A DNA stretch of 64,000 nucleotides from Bacteroidota bacterium (GTDB taxonomy: Bacteria > Bacteroidota > Bacteroidia > UKL13-3): assembly GCA_030680835.1 (NCBI GenBank), contig JAUXUD010000023.1, positions 1-64,000 of the forward strand, written 5' to 3'. This document shows, piece after piece, positions 9,909-17,763 of the stretch. The translations under genes and the position numbers were made by a program. Each line of letters begins with the position of its first letter. Within the stretch, counting starts at the first letter, position 1. Below the pieces are notes generated by a model that saw only the letters and a list, made by a program, of their open reading frames with translations, did not search any database and was not told where the DNA came from.

Positions 9909-10838
9909 ATGAAAAGAGCAATGGGCATATTCTTTTTTGTTCTGATTGTCATGTCTGCATACGGCCAAACAAAATACAAGGATGCAAAAGCTTTGTTTGA
10001 GCAGAAAAAGTTTAAAAAGGCCATGGAGATGATTGATAAAGACATTGACGAAAGAGGCTTTCTGGAAGACAATGCAGTTTTAAAAACACGTATTGGAATG
10101 TATATTCCCGGAGATATAAGTTTTGAAACCATTCAAAAGGCTATCAAGGCATTTCCTGAATCGGCAAAGGTATATCACGCGCGGGCAATTTTATATTATG
10201 AAATGCGTGATTTAAAAAGCAGTATTTTAGATGATAGCAAAGCGCTTGAACTGTGCACAGATGATTCACTAAAACTTGATATTTTAATCAGCAGGGGGGG
10301 ATGTTACCACCACCTGGAACAGATTGAAAACTCAATACGGGATTGCAGGGCAGCTCTGGAATTGAGACCTGCCAGCATTGAAATTTTAAACAATCTTTCA
10401 ACCGCGTTGTTTGACAAAGGAGAATCTGTTGAATCGATGGAAATTCTGGAAAAAATTAAACGGATTGATCCCAAATTTATGGGTTCATATATTAACCTGG
10501 GTTATCAGAATCAACAATTGAAACGTTATGCCGAAGCCGAAAGGCAATTGCTGGAAGGATTAAAAATTGATCCCAATGATGCTTACATTCTCAACAACCT
10601 TGGATTTGTACAGCACAATTTGGGCAAGTCGGCCGAAGGCATTAAAAACATCAATAAATCCATTAAGGTAAATCCCAGAAATTCCTATTGCTTTAGAAAC
10701 CTGGCCTTGATTTACCTGGATCAGAATGAAAAAAACAAAGCCTGTGAAAACATTCACAAAGCACTCGACCTTGGTTTTTCCTCCATGTACGGAAGTGAAA
10801 TGACAGAGCTCTCACACAAACATTGTCTGAGGAAATAG
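9909..10838 (+). CDS. Secreted tetratricopeptide repeat protein
   Basis: A 309-residue exported protein with a signal peptide to about residue 20 (MSAYGQ) and then helical TPR units through about residue 295. The clearest are 'NLSTALFDKGESVESMEILE' and 'NLGFVQHNLGKSAEGIKNI', each with the usual small and aromatic residues at TPR positions. It has no catalytic domain. It sits 5 bp after the degenerate transglutaminase gene and closes the four-gene operon that begins with another TPR protein, so a role as assembly scaffold for these secreted proteins is plausible but unproven. Confidence 0.85.
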   Translation: MKRAMGIFFFVLIVMSAYGQTKYKDAKALFEQKKFKKAMEMIDKDIDERGFLEDNAVLKTRIGMYIPGDISFETIQKAIKAFPESAKVYHARAILYYEMRDLKSSILDDSKALELCTDDSLKLDILISRGGCYHHLEQIENSIRDCRAALELRPASIEILNNLSTALFDKGESVESMEILEKIKRIDPKFMGSYINLGYQNQQLKRYAEAERQLLEGLKIDPNDAYILNNLGFVQHNLGKSAEGIKNINKSIKVNPRNSYCFRNLALIYLDQNEKNKACENIHKALDLGFSSMYGSEMTELSHKHCLRK

Positions 10839-10883
10839 TTAAATTGCCAATTAATAATAATATTGAACCCTCATAAATATTGA

Positions 10884-11537
10884 ATGGAGAAACAAATACT
10901 AAAACTGATACAAAAAGAATTAACCACAGAGTGGAGGCAACGTTATGCTTTAAACGGAATTGTATTGCAGGTATTGTCATCAGTTTTTGTAGTGTATCTT
11001 TCGGTTAAAATGTTAAATGATGCCTCCTGGAACGGTATCTTCTGGATTGTGATGTTGTTTGTATCCGTAAACGCCATAGCTAAGAGTTTTATTGGTGAAA
11101 GTAAAGGCAGGAACCTGTATTACCACAGCCTGATAAAACCCCAGAATTTATTACTGGCCAAGTTTATTTATAATGCAATCCTCAATGTTTTTTTAGCTGC
11201 ATTGTGCCTGATTGTATATGGAACTTTATTAGGCAATCCGGTTCAAAATATTTTATTATATATTGTTGTAACTCTATTGGGCTGCATTGGCTTTGCGGCA
11301 ACCTTCACCATGCTTTCAGCAATCGCCTCAAAAGCAGGTAACAGCAATTTGCTCATGCCCGTATTAAGTTTGCCGGTTATTATTCCTTTGTTACTCATTC
11401 TTATTAAAGCCTGCAAACGCGCCATGGATGGACTCGACAGCAGCTTAATCTACAAGGACATCATCGTGCTGATGTTTTTTAACCTACTCATTGTGGCGCT
11501 TGCCTATATTTTATTTCCAAGTGTTTGGAAGGAGTAA
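10884..11537 (+). CDS. ccmB: Heme exporter subunit CcmB
   Basis: A 217-residue inner-membrane protein with about six hydrophobic helices and the CcmB opening (KELTTEWRQRYALNGIVLQV), in which the conserved K-E-x-x-x-E-W-R precedes helix 1. CcmB is the permease of the CcmABCDE cytochrome c maturation system, working with ATPase CcmA and CcmC to release holo-CcmE. The length matches the family. In many Bacteroidota ccmC follows directly; here the next gene is on the other strand, so ccmB stands alone. It begins 45 bp after the TPR gene and could be read through from that operon. Confidence 0.9.
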   Translation: MEKQILKLIQKELTTEWRQRYALNGIVLQVLSSVFVVYLSVKMLNDASWNGIFWIVMLFVSVNAIAKSFIGESKGRNLYYHSLIKPQNLLLAKFIYNAILNVFLAALCLIVYGTLLGNPVQNILLYIVVTLLGCIGFAATFTMLSAIASKAGNSNLLMPVLSLPVIIPLLLILIKACKRAMDGLDSSLIYKDIIVLMFFNLLIVALAYILFPSVWKE

Positions 11538-11574
11538 TGTAACCTTGAATATCAAATGCAGTATATCAGTGTTA

Positions 11575-11784
11575 TTACGACTTCTTCAAAAAGCAGGTTT
11601 TAAGCACCATCACCTGTTTATCAACCCGGCCTTCAATTTCATCTGCACTATTGGTAAGCCTGATGTTTTTAACTACCTGCCCTCTTTTAATGGTTGATGA
11701 GCTGCCTTTTACTTTTAAATCCTTGATAACAAATACTGAATCACCTTCACTCAGTATCGTTCCATTACTGTCTTTAACTTCCAT
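11575..11784 (-). CDS. PhnA-domain protein (YjdM C-terminal domain only)
   Basis: A 69-residue protein matching the C-terminal PhnA domain (VKDSNGTILSEGDSV ... DLKVKGSSSTIKRG ... NIRL ... VLKTCFLKK), a small SH3-like barrel. The N-terminal zinc ribbon of full-length E. coli YjdM is missing, as in many Bacteroidota homologs. Despite the family name 'alkylphosphonate utilization', no phosphonate gene is nearby and the function is unknown. ATG at 11784 gives the usual domain start (MEVKDSNG); a TTG at 11826 would add 14 residues. It lies convergent to ccmB. Confidence 0.82.
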   Translation of the reverse strand: MEVKDSNGTILSEGDSVFVIKDLKVKGSSSTIKRGQVVKNIRLTNSADEIEGRVDKQVMVLKTCFLKKS

Positions 11785-11889
11785 GTTTTCATTTATTGGC
11801 CCGCAATTTATGACTTTTTCCGGCAATTTAATTTAAGGGTTCTCGTTTCTCTATAACCTATTTCCCATTTCTAGCTATAATCCCTATAT

Positions 11890-12669
11890 TTGGAGTTCAA
11901 TAAAAAGATTTTGTTAAATGTTTTCTTTATAGGAAGTGGAAGGCTTGCCAATAATCTGGCACATGCATTACAAGTTAACAATGTTGAAATTACAGGGATT
12001 TATTCGCGAACCAGGTCCCATGCTGAAAAGTTTGCCTCGAAATTTAAAACTAAGGTTTACGAGGATTTAACGCGGATTCCCGCAAACTGCGACATATACT
12101 TTTTAGCAGTTTGTGATGGTGCAATCAGTGAGCTGGCTGCTCAGTTAAAGGTTGAAGGAATTGTGGTGCATTGTTCGGGCATGATGCCTCAAAGCTGTTT
12201 GGGAAATCAGAAGCATAAAGGTGTGTTCTGGCCTATACAGTCGTTTAGCAATGATTATGAAGTTGACTTAAAAAACGTGCCCATTTGTATTGAAGCCGGG
12301 GGGGAAGAAGATATCCGGATTCTGGAAGTAATTGCCGATAAAATTTCGAGAAGAGTGATACAGGTAAGTGAGGAAGAAAGGCAAAAACTGCATCTGGCGG
12401 CGGTATTGGTAAATAATTTCAGCAATCATCTTTTTACTTTGGCCCAAAGCATTTTACCGCCAAATCTCAACTTCGGTTTATTGAAACCGCTGATCCACGA
12501 AACAGCAAATAAAATAGAAAATTTACCGCCTCAGGAAGCTCAAACCGGGCCAGCCATTCGTAGAGATTTAACAACCATTGCCAGACATGAAGAACTTTTG
12601 AAAGACAATAAAAAGTTACTGGAAATTTACCGTTTGTTAACTTTAAGTATTCAGGATACGATAGATTGA
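11890..12669 (+). CDS. Rossmann-fold / DUF2520 oxidoreductase-like protein
   Basis: A protein of up to 259 residues with an N-terminal NAD(P)-binding Rossmann motif (FIGSGRLANNLAHAL, GxGxxAxxLA) and a C-terminal all-helical DUF2520 domain (NNFSNHLFTLAQ ... PLIHETANKI ... TGPAIRRD), as in 6-phosphogluconate/ketopantoate reductase-like proteins. The substrate is unknown. No ATG lies before the Rossmann motif: the start is probably TTG at 11890 or TTG at 11911, the latter giving the more usual short lead-in to the nucleotide-binding loop. The gene ends 19 bp before the next one, so the two are probably co-transcribed. Confidence 0.85.
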   Translation: MEFNKKILLNVFFIGSGRLANNLAHALQVNNVEITGIYSRTRSHAEKFASKFKTKVYEDLTRIPANCDIYFLAVCDGAISELAAQLKVEGIVVHCSGMMPQSCLGNQKHKGVFWPIQSFSNDYEVDLKNVPICIEAGGEEDIRILEVIADKISRRVIQVSEEERQKLHLAAVLVNNFSNHLFTLAQSILPPNLNFGLLKPLIHETANKIENLPPQEAQTGPAIRRDLTTIARHEELLKDNKKLLEIYRLLTLSIQDTID

Positions 12670-12688
12670 TGTATCTTCGTTTTTGTAA

Positions 12689-13951
12689 ATGATGAACCGT
12701 ATAATAATAATTTTCTGCTTTTTTATTTTAAGTAATCATGCCTTTGCCACCCGTATTTTGATCCCCATGGATCAGGATCAACATAACCATTTAAAGGCTT
12801 ATGGAATTGCGTATTGGGTATTGGGAAAAGATATTGAAGTGAACTGGTTGCTAAACTACCGAGGGGGTAGCTTTATGATGCCTTTTAATGAAGTGTTTGA
12901 AAAAGAATGCCGCATCAGAGGCATTAGTTATGAAGTGATTAGTGAAGGACAGGTATCTGAAATACTCATGCAAATTGCCAAACCTGATATTAATATGGAA
13001 TTGGTAAAACTGCTGAAAGCCCCTAAAATAGCAGTGTATTCTCCCAAAACCAAACAGCCCTGGGACGATGCCGTTACCCTGGTTTTAACCTATGCCGAAA
13101 TACCTTATGAAGTTGTTTTTGACGATGAAGTATTAGATGGAAAACTTGCCAAATACGATTGGCTGCATTTGCATCATGAAGATTTTACAGGACAGTATGG
13201 TAAATTTTATTCAAGCTATGCCAATGCAGTATGGTACCAGGCAGAGGTTCGTGAAAATGAGGCCATGGCAGCCAAACACGGATACAAAAAAGTATCAGAA
13301 TTAAAACTCGCAATTGCTAAAAAAATTCGGGATTATGTAATGGGCGGGGGTTTTATGTTTGCCATGTGCAGTGCTACAGATACCTATGATATTGCGCTGG
13401 CCGCCGATGGGCTGGATATATGCGAAGTACCCTTTGACGGGGATCCTGCCGACTGGGGTGCAGATAAAAAACTGGATTTCAGCAAGGGCTTTGCTTTTAA
13501 AGATTATAAACTCTATTTCGATCCCATGACCTATGAACATAGTTATATAGATGCCATGGCAGGCACAAGGCCTGTTTCAGAGGAAAATGACGTTTTCAGC
13601 CTGTTTGAGTTCAGTGCAAAATGGGATATGGTACCCACCATGCTGAACCAAAATCATACTTCAACCGTCAAAGGTTTCTGGGGTCAGACTACAGCTTTTA
13701 GAAAACCATTTATAAAGGGAGATGTTACAATCCTTGGCGACAACAAATCATTGAATGAGGCCCGTTATATACATGGCACTTTTGGCAAAGGTACCTGGAC
13801 ATTTTATGGGGGACACGACCCCGAAGATTACCAGCACCAGGTGGGGGAACCCCCATCAGACCTGGCCCTGCACCCAAATTCACCCGGGTACAGGCTGATA
13901 TTGAATAACGTATTATTTCCCTCGGCACAAAAGAAAAAACTGAAAACATAA
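12689..13951 (+). CDS. Conserved secreted protein, often labelled 'asparagine synthetase B'
   Basis: A 420-residue protein with an N-terminal signal peptide (cleavage near residue 20, HAFA) and a mature part that is highly conserved in Bacteroidota (LLNYRGGSF, YDWLHLHHEDFTGQYGKF, GGGFMFAMCSATD, GPHDP-like FYGGHDPEDYQH, PGYRLILNNVLFP). By recollection, homologs are often named asparagine synthetase B. I see neither the N-terminal Cys2 amidotransferase residue nor the SGGLDS-type PP-loop that name requires, and a secreted location argues against it. The GGG-(5)-CSA element and the His-rich stretches suggest a class-I glutamine-amidotransferase-like or ThuA-like fold (inference). Function unknown. 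Confidence 0.8.
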   Translation: MMNRIIIIFCFFILSNHAFATRILIPMDQDQHNHLKAYGIAYWVLGKDIEVNWLLNYRGGSFMMPFNEVFEKECRIRGISYEVISEGQVSEILMQIAKPDINMELVKLLKAPKIAVYSPKTKQPWDDAVTLVLTYAEIPYEVVFDDEVLDGKLAKYDWLHLHHEDFTGQYGKFYSSYANAVWYQAEVRENEAMAAKHGYKKVSELKLAIAKKIRDYVMGGGFMFAMCSATDTYDIALAADGLDICEVPFDGDPADWGADKKLDFSKGFAFKDYKLYFDPMTYEHSYIDAMAGTRPVSEENDVFSLFEFSAKWDMVPTMLNQNHTSTVKGFWGQTTAFRKPFIKGDVTILGDNKSLNEARYIHGTFGKGTWTFYGGHDPEDYQHQVGEPPSDLALHPNSPGYRLILNNVLFPSAQKKKLKT

Positions 13952-14031
13952 AAGGGAATCATCTGTATCCCATAAGGGTCAATGCAATTGACCCCTACGG
14001 TAGTCCATTCAATTTTTATCATTCACTTCAT

Positions 14032-14069
14032 ACATCGTACATTGTACATCGTACATCGTACATTGTACA
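14032..14069. repeat. Heptamer tandem array (ACATYGT)x5
   Basis: Five consecutive 7-bp units (ACATCGT or ACATTGT) from 14032, with a sixth decaying unit. The array ends exactly at the stop codon (TTA, read as TAA) of the minus-strand gene that follows. It lies between two convergent genes. It belongs to a family of 7-bp arrays found elsewhere in this window. Confidence 0.85.
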
Positions 14070-14507
14070 TTACCCTCTTTTCCTGCTTTTCCTTTTCTCC
14101 TTCATTTCCTCCTTCAACTTCTCCTTTTCAGCCTTATAAATTGCCTGTTGTTCTGAATTTAAAATTTCCAATATTTCCTGATCGGCATTGTCCATTGCCT
14201 CCTTCATTATTTTCATTCGATCTTCCCGGCTTGCATCTGCAGGTAAGGCCATAATTTTACCTTTTGCCTCATCGGTATTTCTTTGTTTAATCTCTTTAAT
14301 TTTGGCAGCCTGTTCAGGGGCCAGGTTTAATTTTGCTTCAATTTCTGCTACCTTGGCTTTCATTTCTTCTCTTTTTTCCATCCTGGCTTTTCCTTTGGTA
14401 CTACTTGCATTTCCTGTGCTTTCAGGTAATTGTGCCAACATTTGGGTTGAGTACATTGTGAGTAAAGTGAATGCAATTACTCTTAAATAGTTTCCTGGGT
14501 TTTTCAT
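14070..14507 (-). CDS. Spy/CpxP-like periplasmic helical protein
   Basis: A 145-residue exported protein with a signal peptide to about residue 25 (TQMLAQ). The mature chain is a charged helical hairpin with an LNLAPEQAAKIKEI motif near residue 63 and ILNSEQQAIY near 117. These correspond to the L-x-L-x-x-x-Q repeats of Spy/CpxP-type periplasmic chaperone-like proteins, though with low identity. It ends in a long Lys/Glu/Arg tail. It lies alone, divergent from the polysaccharide export module 150 bp away, with a heptamer array right against its stop codon. A stress or metal role is a family-level guess. Confidence 0.8.
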   Translation of the reverse strand: MKNPGNYLRVIAFTLLTMYSTQMLAQLPESTGNASSTKGKARMEKREEMKAKVAEIEAKLNLAPEQAAKIKEIKQRNTDEAKGKIMALPADASREDRMKIMKEAMDNADQEILEILNSEQQAIYKAEKEKLKEEMKEKRKSRKRG

Positions 14508-14657
14508 AGTATTATTATTAATTGTTTGTTTGGTGGGCAGCTTAATAATTGGTTTATTCGAAGATAAAACTTTTTATTTAAGTTGTATATTAATTCATAC
14601 AATGAACTCAAACTCCTGTGGGTATCATAGATTTGACGAGGGTTTAAACTTGTATTT

Positions 14658-15536
14658 TTGACTTTGTTAAATAATAAAGTAAACCCATCATTGAAACGTT
14701 TTAATACATATGCTTCGATATGCCTTTTTGTATGTTGTTTTTTGCTGAACAATACCGGGATTAATGCGCAAAAACGGGGACGTGATTCATTGGTTTTTGA
14801 TGGAATCAGCATGGTTCCTTACTCGCAGATTCCGGTTGATACCATTTTGTTTAATCTGAGTGAAGACATAGGCAAACAAATGATACCCATTGATTCGTTA
14901 TTGGATTATGCGGTAAAATATTCCCCCCTTTTAAAAATGGAAGATGCAGGTGTTCAAAAGGCGCTCTATAATGTAAAATACACCCGTTACCTGTTTTTGA
15001 ATGGGTTTACAGGTTTCTTTAACTATACTTTTGGTGATCAAACCAATTTAAATTCGGTCAACAGTGATGGGAGTGTATTGAACAACAGTTTGGGTGTGGG
15101 TTACAGAGTAGGGGCCAATATCACCTTACCGCTGACAGAAATTTTTTCGAGGCCCTCGCGAATGAAACAATTAAAGGCGGAACATGACATGGCCAAATAC
15201 CATCGCATGGATGTTGAAATTGAAGTTCGGCGAAAAATTATTGCCGACTATTTTAATTTATTGGCGGCTCAAAAAATAGTAAACGTTCGTGTGCAGGACG
15301 CAGAAAGCGCCCGGCTTACAGTGGAAATTGCCAATATAGAAATGCGCAGGGGAAAAATTCCTCCCGAAGACTTATCGCGGGTTAAAAATATTTTAGCTAT
15401 TGCCGAATCAAACCTCGAAGCCTCAAAAAGAGATTTTATGGTTTACTATTACCAGCTTGAAACCATGATGGGAACAAAATTACATAATTTAAAGCGTGCG
15501 AAAACCATTGTAAAGCCAGCACTTAAAAAGAAATGA
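14658..15536 (+). CDS. Short TolC-family outer membrane protein of export module
   Basis: A 292-residue exported protein with an N-terminal hydrophobic segment (to about residue 37, GINAQ) and one TolC/OEP-type half: a Ser-Leu-Leu-Asp-Tyr-Ala helix start, a beta-hairpin region (FFNYTFGDQT ... GVGYRVGANITLPL) and a long coiled helical pair (YFNLLAAQKIVNVRVQDAESA). Full TolC proteins have two such halves in about 420 residues, so this is roughly one. It overlaps the Wzc-like gene by 4 bp, suggesting that it is the outer-membrane exit for polysaccharide in place of Wza (inference). No ATG fits; TTG at 14658 or 14664 is the likely start. Confidence 0.8.
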   Translation: MTLLNNKVNPSLKRFNTYASICLFVCCFLLNNTGINAQKRGRDSLVFDGISMVPYSQIPVDTILFNLSEDIGKQMIPIDSLLDYAVKYSPLLKMEDAGVQKALYNVKYTRYLFLNGFTGFFNYTFGDQTNLNSVNSDGSVLNNSLGVGYRVGANITLPLTEIFSRPSRMKQLKAEHDMAKYHRMDVEIEVRRKIIADYFNLLAAQKIVNVRVQDAESARLTVEIANIEMRRGKIPPEDLSRVKNILAIAESNLEASKRDFMVYYYQLETMMGTKLHNLKRAKTIVKPALKKK

Positions 15537-17743
15537 CATTAATCGTTTTTTTCAGGATTATCTATAAAAAGTTAAAGTGGCTTGTCATTTTCCCTACCTT
15601 ACTGGCGGGTATGGTTATTTATTTTACCCGCAATTTAGCAAAGGAATATCAAAGCTCAGCAACCATTTATACTGGCCTTGCTTCGGGCTATAGCATTACC
15701 GATGACGGTACGGAAAAGGTAGATTACTTTAAGGTAAACAATGCTTTCGACAATCTGATTACCACCGTAAAATCACGCGAGACCATTGAAGAAGTTTCCA
15801 TAAAATTATTGGCCCAGCATTTATTATTAAAAGAGCCTGACCCCAATATTTTAAGTGTAAAGGGATTTGATGAATTGCACAACCTTTTAACCCCTGAAGA
15901 AATTTCAAAAATAGTTGTAAGAGGAAATTTTGCAAAAACGGTTGAGAAATTATATGCTATAAAAGACAGCAGCAATAAAAATGTTGTCCAAAATTTGCTT
16001 ACATCTTCTTTAAGTCCGTATGCAACTTATAAAATCATTGCAAATACCACAGTAGTCCGCAAATCAACCAGCGATATGCTTGAACTGGGCTACAAAACCA
16101 ATGATGCAGGTGTTTGTGTGCATACCCTGCGTTTTTTAATAGATGCATTTTCAGTTCGTTATAAAGGAATAAAAGGTTCGGAAACCATGAACGTGGTTAA
16201 ATATTTTGAAGACCAGCTAAAATCGACATTTTCCGACCTTCAGACTTCAGAAAATCGTTTGAGGGATTTTGGAACCAACAACAATATTATCAACTATTAC
16301 GAACAGGCAAAATTTGTGGCAGAATCAAAAGAAGAATTGTCGACAAATTATTACAAGGAAAAAATGAGTTTTGAGGCGGCCCAAAACGCCATTGCACGGA
16401 TAGAAGAGAAAATGAACAGCTATACCGATTTTGTTTCGGCGAATGACGAATTGGTGAAATTAAGAACCGAGCTGGCCAATGTAAATTACAAAATAACCAA
16501 TGCGCAGATATTCAATTACGGAAGTGATAAAATTGCTGAAATGCAGAATCAGGCTGATAACATTAAACTTCAGCTTAAAGAAAAGGCAAGAGAATATTAT
16601 GATTTTAACAATTCGATTGAATGGGTTCCGCAGGAAGCCTTACTAAATGAATGGCTTGCAAAAGTGGTTGAAATGGAAGAATCGAAAGGCCGCTTGCGGG
16701 TGTATGATCAGCGCCTTAAACAGTATGATGGTATCTATAAAGAATTTGCACCACTGGGTTCAACCATTAGCCGGCTTGAACGCGAAGTGGGCGTGCAGGA
16801 AAAACAATATTTATCTGTTTTACACGGATTGAACCTTGCTAAATTACGGCAGCAAAGTTTAGAAATGAGCAATACCTTAAAGGTAGTTGATAACCCGTAT
16901 TTCCCATTGCAACCTCTGCCATCAAAGCGTTTATTGCTGGTACTGGTTTCGTTTGTAGCCGGTTTTGTTTTGTTACTTGCTTATTATGTGAGTTCCACTT
17001 TATTAAATAAAACAATACAATCGCCCGATAAAGTTGAAAAAATTATTGGCCTGCCTTTGTTAAGTGCCTTGCCTGAACATAAGAATATAAATAAAAAAGA
17101 TGTGCGGATCGGTGAAGTTCAGGATAATCTGATGCAGCAAATTATCAATACGATTTTTATTGATTTAAAAAAGATTGATCCGGGTGCAAAGAGCTATACC
17201 ATTATTGTGTTCAGTACCAAAAGCAATGAAGGCAAATCGTTTTTTGCAGAACTCATGGTGAACAAACTGAGTCGGATACGTAACAAGGTTTTATACTTAC
17301 ACCCCATAACCAGCAAGGAACACGGGAAACATCTGGAGCCCGATAATCCTAAATTACTCAGCTATTCATACAAAGTTGATGAGGGTATTATAGATTATAA
17401 AGGCATAAAGGACTTTATTGAACAGAATCAAAATCAATCGCCTGATATGAGTGAAGTATCGTATAATGTATTGGAAATACCCCGCCTGAATAAATATCCG
17501 ATACCGGCAAATCTGGTAGAATCTGCACATTATTCTATTATGGTGGTACATGCTGGTAAATCATGGACATCGGCAGATCAGTTTTTATTAAAGAACTATT
17601 TAAAACTAAGTGCCGGTAAAATTTCAGTTTTGCTTAACCATGTGGCTCCCGATTCGTTGGAATCTATTTATGGTGAAATACCGAAAAAACGTTCCATTTT
17701 CAGACGTAAATTAAAAGAAGTTTTAGGTGGTGAAAAGTATTAA
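15533..17743 (+). CDS. Wzc-like chain-length/export protein with degenerate BY-kinase domain
   Basis: A 736-residue inner-membrane protein: Wzz domain with a TM helix near residues 15-32, a long periplasmic coiled coil (about 225-440), a second TM helix near 466-486 and a cytoplasmic P-loop domain. Walker A is present near 560-568 (STKSNEGKS). The Walker A' aspartate motif expected in bacterial tyrosine kinases is replaced by VLYLHPITSK, Walker B reads VLEIPRL instead of IIDTPP, and there is no C-terminal Tyr cluster (a single Tyr ends the chain). It therefore probably controls polysaccharide length and export without autophosphorylation. It is coupled to the TolC-like gene by a 4-bp overlap. 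Confidence 0.87.
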   Translation: MTLIVFFRIIYKKLKWLVIFPTLLAGMVIYFTRNLAKEYQSSATIYTGLASGYSITDDGTEKVDYFKVNNAFDNLITTVKSRETIEEVSIKLLAQHLLLKEPDPNILSVKGFDELHNLLTPEEISKIVVRGNFAKTVEKLYAIKDSSNKNVVQNLLTSSLSPYATYKIIANTTVVRKSTSDMLELGYKTNDAGVCVHTLRFLIDAFSVRYKGIKGSETMNVVKYFEDQLKSTFSDLQTSENRLRDFGTNNNIINYYEQAKFVAESKEELSTNYYKEKMSFEAAQNAIARIEEKMNSYTDFVSANDELVKLRTELANVNYKITNAQIFNYGSDKIAEMQNQADNIKLQLKEKAREYYDFNNSIEWVPQEALLNEWLAKVVEMEESKGRLRVYDQRLKQYDGIYKEFAPLGSTISRLEREVGVQEKQYLSVLHGLNLAKLRQQSLEMSNTLKVVDNPYFPLQPLPSKRLLLVLVSFVAGFVLLLAYYVSSTLLNKTIQSPDKVEKIIGLPLLSALPEHKNINKKDVRIGEVQDNLMQQIINTIFIDLKKIDPGAKSYTIIVFSTKSNEGKSFFAELMVNKLSRIRNKVLYLHPITSKEHGKHLEPDNPKLLSYSYKVDEGIIDYKGIKDFIEQNQNQSPDMSEVSYNVLEIPRLNKYPIPANLVESAHYSIMVVHAGKSWTSADQFLLKNYLKLSAGKISVLLNHVAPDSLESIYGEIPKKRSIFRRKLKEVLGGEKY

Positions 17744-17763
17744 CCGGATAATTTAAATTTACC

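Noticed and set aside
13976-13994. Small inverted repeat GGGTCAAT/ATTGACCC as a terminator
   Set aside because: The 8-bp stem has no following T run; it may be a fragment of a repeat but is too short to call.
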